From: Eurosta solidaginis | Lineage: Eukaryota > Arthropoda > Insecta > Diptera > Tephritidae | Assembly (NCBI RefSeq): GCF_040869045.1 | Contig: NC_090324.1 | Location: forward strand, 55,457,346-55,521,345 | DNA length: 64,000 bases | Direction: 5' to 3' | Translations under genes and position numbers: made by a program | Notes under the pieces: model-generated | What the model was told of the DNA's origin: nothing | What the model saw: only the letters and a program-made list of their open reading frames with translations | The model's database searches: none | In this document: one piece after another, positions 58,030 through 64,000 of the stretch | How the letters are laid out: the number at the start of each line of letters is the position of its first letter | Numbering within the stretch: position 1 is the first letter of the stretch

Positions 58030-60996
58030 TATACTCAGTTGAGCAGAGCTCACAGAGTATATTAAGTTTGATTGCATAACGGTTGGTTGTACAGGTATAA
58101 AGGAATCGAAGTAGATATAGACTTCCGTATATCAAAATCATCAGGATCGAAAAAAAATTTGATTTAGCCATGTCCGTCCGTCCGTCCGCCCGTCCGTTAA
58201 CACGATAACTTGAGTAAATTTTAAGGTATCTTGATGAAATTTGGTACGTAGATTCCTGAGCACTCATCTCATATCGCTGTTTAAAATGAACGATATCGGA
58301 CTATAATCACGCCCACTTTTTCGATATCGAAAATTTCGAAAAATCGAAAAATTGCAATAATTCATTACCAAAGACAGATAAAGCGATGAAATTTGGTAGG
58401 TGAGTTGAACTTATGACGCAGGATTGAAAATTAGTAAAATTTTGGACAATGGGCGTGGCACCGCCCACTTTTAAAAGAAGGTAATTTAAAATTTTGCAAG
58501 CTGTAATTTGGCAGTCGTTGAAGATATCATGATCAAATTTGGCAGGAACGTTACTACTATTACTATATGTACGCTTAATAAAAATTAGCAAAATCGGAGA
58601 AGGACCACGCCCACTTTAAAAAAATTTTTTTAAAGTAAAATTTTAACAAAAAATGTAATATCTTTACAGTATATAAGTAAATTATGTCACCATTCAACTC
58701 CAGTAATTATATGGTACAACAAAATACAAAAATAAAAGAAAATTTCAAAATGGGCGTGGCGCCGCCCTTTTTCATTTAATTTGTCTAGGATACTTTTAAT
58801 GCCATAAGTCGAACAAAAATTTACCAATTCTTTTGAAATTTGGTAGGGCATAGATTTTATGACGTTAACTGCTTTCTGTGAAAATGGGCGAAATCGGTTA
58901 AAGCCACGCCCAGTTTTTATACACGGTCGTCCGTCTGTCCTTCCGCATGACGTTAACACGATAACTGCAGCAAAAATCGACATATCTTTACTGAACTTAG
59001 TTCACTTACTTATCTGAACGCACTTTATCATGGTGTAAAAAATGAACGAGATCCGACTATGACCACGCCCCTTTTTCGATATCGAAAATTCCGAAAAATG
59101 AAAAAAATGTCATAATTCTATACCAAATACGAAAAAAGGGATGAAACATGGTAATTGGATTGGTTTACTGACGCGAAATATAACTTTGGAAAAAACTTTG
59201 TAAATGGTTGTGACACCTACCATATTAAGTAGAAGAAAATGAAAATATTCTGCAGGGCGAAATAAAAAACCCTTGAAATCTTTGCAGGTATTACATATAT
59301 AAATAAATTAGCGGTATCCAACAGATGATGTTCTGGGTCACCCTGGTCCACATTTTGGTCGATATCTGGCAAACGCCTTCACATATACAACTACCACCAC
59401 TCCCTTTTAAAACTCTCATTAATACCTTTAATTTGATACCAATATTTTACAAACACATTCTAGAGTCACCCCTGGTCCACCTTTATGGCGATATCTCGAA
59501 AAGGCGACCACCTATACAACTACCACCACTCCCTTTTAAAACCCTTACTAATACTTTTAACTTGATACCCATATCGTACAAACATATCCTGGAGTCACCC
59601 TGGTCCACCTTTATGGCGATATTTCGAAACGGCGTCCACCTATAGAACTAAGGTCCACTCCCTTTTAAAATACTCATTAACATCTTTCATTTGATACCCA
59701 TATTGTACAAACGGATTCTAGATTCACCCCTGGTCCACCTTTATGGCGATATCTCGAAAAGGCGTCCACCTATAGAACTAAGGCCCACTCCCTTTTAAAA
59801 TACTCATTAACACCTTTCGTTTGATACCCATATTGTACAAACGTATTCTAGAGTCACCCCTGGTCCACCTTTATGGCGTTATCTCGAAAAGGCGACCACC
59901 TATACAACTACCACCACTCCCTTTTAAAACCCTTATTAATACCTTTAACTTGATACCCATTTCGTACAAACACATCCTAGATTCACCCTGGTCCACCTTT
60001 CTGGCGATATTTCGAAACGGCGTCCACCTATAGAACTAAGGCCCACTACCTTTTAAAATACTCATTAGCACCTTTCGTTTGATACCCATATTGTACAAAC
60101 GGATTCTAGATTCACCCCTGGTCCACCTCTATGGCGATATCTCGAAAAAGTGACCACCTAAACAACTACCACCACTCCCTTTTAAAACCCTCATTAATAC
60201 CTTTAATTTGATACCCATATCGTACAAACACATCCTAGAGTCACCCCTGGCCCACCTTTATGGCGATATTTCGAAACAGCGTCCACCTATAGAACTAAGG
60301 CCCACTGCCTTTTAAAATACTCGTTAACACCTTTCGTTTGATACCCATATTGTACAAACGCATTCTAGAGTCACCCCTGGTCCACCTTTATGGCGATATC
60401 TCGAAAAATCGACCACCTATACAACTACCAACACTCCCTTTTAAAACCCTCATTAATACCTTTAGTTTGATACCCATATCGTACATACAAATTCTAGGGT
60501 CACCTGGTCCACCTTTATGGCGATATCTCGAAACGGCGTCCACCTATGGAACTAAGGATCACTCCCTTTTAAAATACTCATTAGCACCTTTTTTTTGATA
60601 CCCATATTGTACAAACAAATTCTAGGGTCATCCCTGGTCCATCTTTATGGCGATATCTCGAAACGGCGTCCATCTATGGAACTAAGGATCACTCCCTTTT
60701 AAAATACTCATTAGCACCGTTTTTTTTGATACCCATATTGTACAAACAAATTCTAGGGTCACCCCTGATCCACCTTTATGGCGATATCCCTAAATGGCGA
60801 CTACCTATAGAACTATGGCCCACTCCTTCATAAAATACTCTTTAATGTCTTTCATTTGATACACATGTCATACAAACACATTCCACGGTTTCCCTGGTTC
60901 ATTTTCCTACATGGTTATTTTCCCTTATGTTGTCACCATAGCTCTCAACTGAGTATGTAATGTTCGGTTACACCCGAACTTAACCTTCCTTACTTG
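58030..60996 (+). mobile_element. HINE copy 4, complete (2,967 bp)
   Basis: The best reference copy. The 5' terminal hairpin is at 58030-58061 (TATACTC/GAGTATA), (GTCC)n at about 58172-58197, and CACGCCCA blocks follow. About 12 tandem 130-bp units lie at 59336-60890, and the 3' hairpin GTTCGGTTACACCCGAAC at 60962-60979 is followed by TTAACCTTCCTTACTTG. It sits inside a T-run; the empty paralogous site is at about 48181-48240, so both ends are exact to within the T-run. No transposase or helicase is encoded. Confidence 0.92.
59336..60890 (+). repeat. 130-bp tandem array in HINE copy 4 (about 12 units)
   Basis: Same unit as in copy 3. The AGAACTAAGG and ACAACTACCACC unit types alternate over much of the array, suggesting a 260-bp higher-order unit. 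The last units toward the 3' end (GATATCCCTAAATGGCG) are shared with copy 3 and look like a fixed array edge. Confidence 0.88.
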
Positions 60997-61995
60997 TTTT
61001 TTTTTTTTTTTTTTTTGTTAATCAAGAATTAACAGGTCTGTTATATGTACATGTGTCAAAAGATGAGGCACTTACCGATTCATCCTCCTTCCGCTGGCCA
61101 GTTGATGGAGTGTTGACGTTTGTGGCTATAAAAGTTTTGGGAAGAAAACACAATCACTTTTTTATTTAGCACCTTTTTCCTAACATACCCATTTGTGGTA
61201 TGTTTTCTTGGGCTTTTGGACTCGCTCGCTCGCCCACATTCAACTTTTTACAATAAAATATTTTTTTTTGTGTATGCTAAAGAGCCTAAGAACCTACATA
61301 AATTTTAATTTTTTTTTACTTTTGTTGTTTTTTTTTTTGTTTAGTAAATCCTACAAACTACAAAAACCAAAATATTTAGCCGCTATGCCTCCTGATCATG
61401 GAAACTCCTGCCGACGTTAGGGACTCCGACATGTAATTCTGCCTCATTTCCCTGAAAAAAATTCCTTCCTCTTGATCTGACTATTTTTATAGTAAGTACG
61501 CAAATTATTTCTAGATAGGTAAATTGTTTCTTGCGCTACTCAAAACTTCGGTAAGTTTCTAGTTTACTAAAAATTTTTGTTCATTTATGTTCCGTGTTAT
61601 TTTTTTCTTCGATTTTTCAAAGTTCAAAAATATTTTTTTTTCATCTTCTTATAAAGTTTTACTTTTTTTCTTTCAATTTAAAGTTTTTTTCTTTTAAATT
61701 TTTTTATTTTGCCTTTTCCGTTCAAAAAATTCCCTTTTTCAGATTTTTCAATATTTTTCGTCCTTATTTTCTTCTGTGTCCGAACTTCAAATCTGCCTTT
61801 TCATAACTTTTCAATTCTTTGTTTCCGTGTGGACGTTTTCCGAAATTTAAGATATTTCATTTCTTCTTGACTTTGACTTTTTTGTACACAGTCAAACTTC
61901 CACATAACAAAATTTCCTTAGGTTTTTTTTTTAAATTTTTTCAAATTTTTTTTTTTGTTGTTTTTGGATTACTTTTCGCTCCACTTTAGTTGTTC

Positions 61996-63594
61996 TGTAA
62001 CGTAGCAAAATGCTACGTCACAATACCTACTCACAGCCCTAACATTAAATATATACATACCCTAACACCAAAAATATACATACCCTACGTTCGCCTTGCA
62101 CAGCGAACAACCATCCGCACATAATATGCCATTTAAACATACATACCCTACGATCGCCTTGCACAGCGAACAACCACCCGCACATAGTATGCCAAGTACC
62201 AACAGCGAACAACCAAACATACCCAGCATGTGTAATGCTGACTATCTGGCATGCATTTTTCATTCGCTATCATAACGAGGAGTTATTGATGAGCTGAATT
62301 CTTAACCATTTTATACGCTAACAAGTATGAAATGGCAAACGCCACAACTCACTGCATACTTCACCTAGGTAAGTGAGGCTGAGGCCAAACTTCCAATGGT
62401 AGGTATCGAAGGGGCCCCAAGGTGAACGGCGAGACTCCCAGCGAACCCATCGGGCTCATGGATCTCCCCCCTCACCCATGGGAAACCAATCTTTGCACAA
62501 CGTCCCACGGGGTAGAAGGGGATACGCTCCCTTTCTACCCTGAAGGACGGATGGGCACGGGTAGTTCCCCCAAGGCGCGTCCAGGACCAGCCCTGGGCTC
62601 CACTTGAGGGACATGCCAGGCCCAATTCATATTAATACGGGTGGCATTTGTCGCGGACAGTTCACCCAGGGTTGCCGAGGAACATCCCGCTCCCCCGCTC
62701 CCTGGGTGAGGTGCCGAGCCACATGCAACGGTGGACCTTACCACACTCCTCACGGTCGCTAGGACTCTTGTCCGAGGCTCCCTGAGAGGAGTACTGGGTC
62801 TACCCAGCAACAAATACGGGTGGCGTTTGGCGCGGACAGTTCACCCAGGGTTGCCGAGGATCATCCCGCTCACCCGCTCCCTAGGTGAGGTGCCGAGCCA
62901 TATGCAACGGTGGACCTTACTACACCCCTCACGGTCGCTAGGACGCCTGTCCGAGGCTCCCTGAGAGGAGTACTGGGTCTACTCAGCACAAATGGGAGAT
63001 GGCATAAGGCGCGGACAGTCCACTCAGGGTGGCCGAGGACCATTTCCCTCCCCCGCCTCCTGATTGGAGTGCCGAGCCGAATGCAACGGTGGACTCCACT
63101 ACCCCGCTCATGGTCGCTAGGATTCTCGTCCGAGGCTCCCTGAGGGGGGTATTGAGTCTACCCAGCACCCATGTACACAAATACATCTAGACGTTGGGTA
63201 GTATTAATAGAAACCTTATACTTCACCTAGGTGAAACTGCCCCCTCCGTGCAATCATTAGCCACAGAAGCACCACCGTAATCCGCCCGAACCAATTCGTA
63301 AGCTTTCTCTGGGGTAAGATACTTGATTATCACCACCGTTTCCTGAAAACCGCAACCCGTACTGTCATCTTTCCGCCGCTCCTGCGCTATTATCCGTGGC
63401 GTCTCTCTACCCCTCTCTCTCCCTCTGGGATCAAAGGCTGCCGGCATCGAAAGCAAAAGCCGCATCGTGTGTGTTTGCGTGTTCGGAACAAAACAACAAA
63501 TAATTGTGTTATTAATTGGTAGAGGTTAGTGGGACCTTCGCCTGACCCAGGAGCGGCTGAGCTTACCTCAGCCTTCGACAAAACCCACCTCACA
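61996..63594 (+). repeat. Element H 5' LTR (1,599 bp, GC-richer)
   Basis: Plus strand, begins TGTAACGTAGCAAAATGC at the break in the G LTR and ends CACCTCACA two bases before a PBS. Internal tandem repeats: a unit of about 55 bp with CCTACGTTCGCCTTGCACAG near 62090 and 62145, and three units of about 180 bp at 62637-63173. The base composition is much richer in G+C than the surroundings. The other LTR is outside the window, so the extent rests on the TG/CA ends, the PBS and the junction with G. Confidence 0.7.
62637..63173 (+). repeat. Three ~180-bp tandem repeats within the H LTR
   Basis: Units begin near 62637, 62817 and 62996. Each carries GCGGACAGTTCACCCAGG or a close variant, ATGCAACGGTGGAC and TCCGAGGCTCCCTGAG. 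Units 1 and 2 are closest, and unit 3 is more diverged. Frames across them on both strands (for example 62731-62964) are repeat artefacts. Confidence 0.85.
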
Positions 63595-63595
63595 A

Positions 63596-64000
63596 ATGGC
63601 GCCCGAGCAGGGACCCATCTCCGGAGAGGAAAGTGTAAAAGCAACAACAAGCACCAGCCCGCCGGGAGATGGGCCACCGAACACGGAACCACAATCAGAG
63701 GAAAACACCAAACTATCGAATACCGACAGCTTGAGCTGGATATATTCGCTGAACAAAGAGAGACTCGTCGAAGAGTGCAAGAGACACCGGATACTCGTTA
63801 ACGACAGCACTGTCGCTGAGCTACGCATAGCGCTCAGTGCCTGCAAGTCAACTGAAAATCTACTGAGAGAGGTTGAATATGAAATCAAGGCAGAAGAGAA
63901 TAGCCAGATTAAAACCCCCCTCGATCAAACTCCCTCCATCCGGGTGACTACGCCATCCGCAGTTACAGAGGCCAACCAACGACCGTCACCACCCCGCACC
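63596..64000 (+). CDS. gag: Element H gag N-terminus (open at window edge)
   Basis: A 135-codon plus-strand frame with no stop, still open at the window end. It starts MAPEQGPISGEESVKATT; the ATG overlaps the PBS. An acidic, Pro/Thr/Ser-rich N-terminus is followed by a helical segment WIYSLNKERLVEECKRHRIL, then TVAELRIALSACK, resembling the small helical domain found near the start of some Gag proteins. No zinc knuckle or capsid is reached. Position right after an LTR and PBS supports Gag. Lack of any lesion suggests a young copy. Confidence 0.7.
   Translation, partial: MAPEQGPISGEESVKATTSTSPPGDGPPNTEPQSEENTKLSNTDSLSWIYSLNKERLVEECKRHRILVNDSTVAELRIALSACKSTENLLREVEYEIKAEENSQIKTPLDQTPSIRVTTPSAVTEANQRPSPPRT
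63597..63614 (+). other. Element H primer-binding site
   Basis: TGGCGCCCGAGCAGGGAC, two bases after the LTR end. The TGGCGCCC...CAGGGAC form is close to tRNA-Lys primer sites. It lies wholly within the first codons of the gag frame. Confidence 0.75.

Larger units (their letters stand above)
56109..61995 (-). repeat. Element G 5' LTR, interrupted by a HINE and truncated by element H
   Basis: Partner of 46251-49202. LTR sequence occupies 56109-58029 and 60997-61995 (about 2.92 kb net). The missing middle is a HINE inserted in a T-run. At 61995 homology with the other LTR (TTTAGTTGTTC) stops where element H begins. Identity with the 3' LTR is high by eye, with scattered substitutions and small indels, so G is not very old. 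A 46-bp indel-type difference (TCTACGGCGTATATGGGGGG near 56335) is one of the larger ones. Confidence 0.8.

Noticed and set aside
59336..60890. CRISPR-like array
   Set aside because: Units are contiguous 130-bp tandem repeats without unique spacers, in a eukaryotic transposable element.
62365..63186. Several GC-rich frames on both strands in the H LTR
   Set aside because: They fall on three tandem LTR repeats and repeat with them; no domain is recognisable.

Overview
The window looks like heterochromatin-style repeat DNA from a cyclorrhaphan fly, and I would guess a tephritid fruit fly. It is AT-rich and I recognise no host gene, rRNA or CRISPR array. Almost every base that can be assigned belongs to a transposable element. 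The families are typical of Diptera: errantivirus/17.6-like gypsy elements, an Osvaldo/Ulysses-like Ty3 element with very long LTRs, BEL/Pao, Penelope, jockey-, CR1- and LOA-like non-LTR elements, a tRNA-derived SINE, and DINE-1-like Helentron-associated elements (HINEs). The species assignment is inference from these families only.

Layout. 1-18142: two tandem minus-strand copies (A1, A2) of one gypsy element that share the LTR at 7849-8247. Each carries a Penelope endonuclease fragment, and each is joined at the same pol position to a minus-strand HINE (1-1416 and 8953-11280). The A2 5' LTR (17744-18142) abuts a plus-strand gypsy C fragment (18143-20895). 20905-23368: a CR1/jockey-like RT pseudogene split by a SINE with a 12-bp target duplication. 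23369-25488: gag debris in both orientations. 25489-33816: gypsy B (minus), which lacks gag and is split by a 3.1-kb HINE. 34035-36114: a BEL/Pao element reduced to gag, protease and one LTR. 36541-38350: LOA-like RT/RNase H. 38360-42010: gypsy D fragments, a 28-G run, a non-LTR 5' fragment and a MITE with perfect 39-bp inverted repeats. 42013-43690: an errantivirus env remnant plus LTR. 44800-46218: a jockey-like 3' end.

46251-61995 is one large minus-strand Ty3 element (G). Its LTR is at least 2.95 kb, its PBS is Lys-like, its gag starts with a RING-like finger, and its pol is complete in order but broken. The 5' LTR contains a full 2,967-bp HINE at 58030-60996. It is then cut by element H (61996-64000, plus), which has a 1.6-kb GC-richer LTR and a gag frame that is still open at the window edge.

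The elements form a readable insertion history: A into C, Penelope and HINE into A before A was duplicated, HINE into B and G, and H into G. Only H and the RNase H part of the LOA-like element look open over a useful length; everything else is decayed. The most interesting points are the RING-gag, the giant LTR with a perfect 101-nt inverted copy of internal sequence, the HINE T|T insertion shown by a paralogous empty site, the alternating 130-bp HINE arrays, and a regularly spaced motif array in the gypsy A leader.
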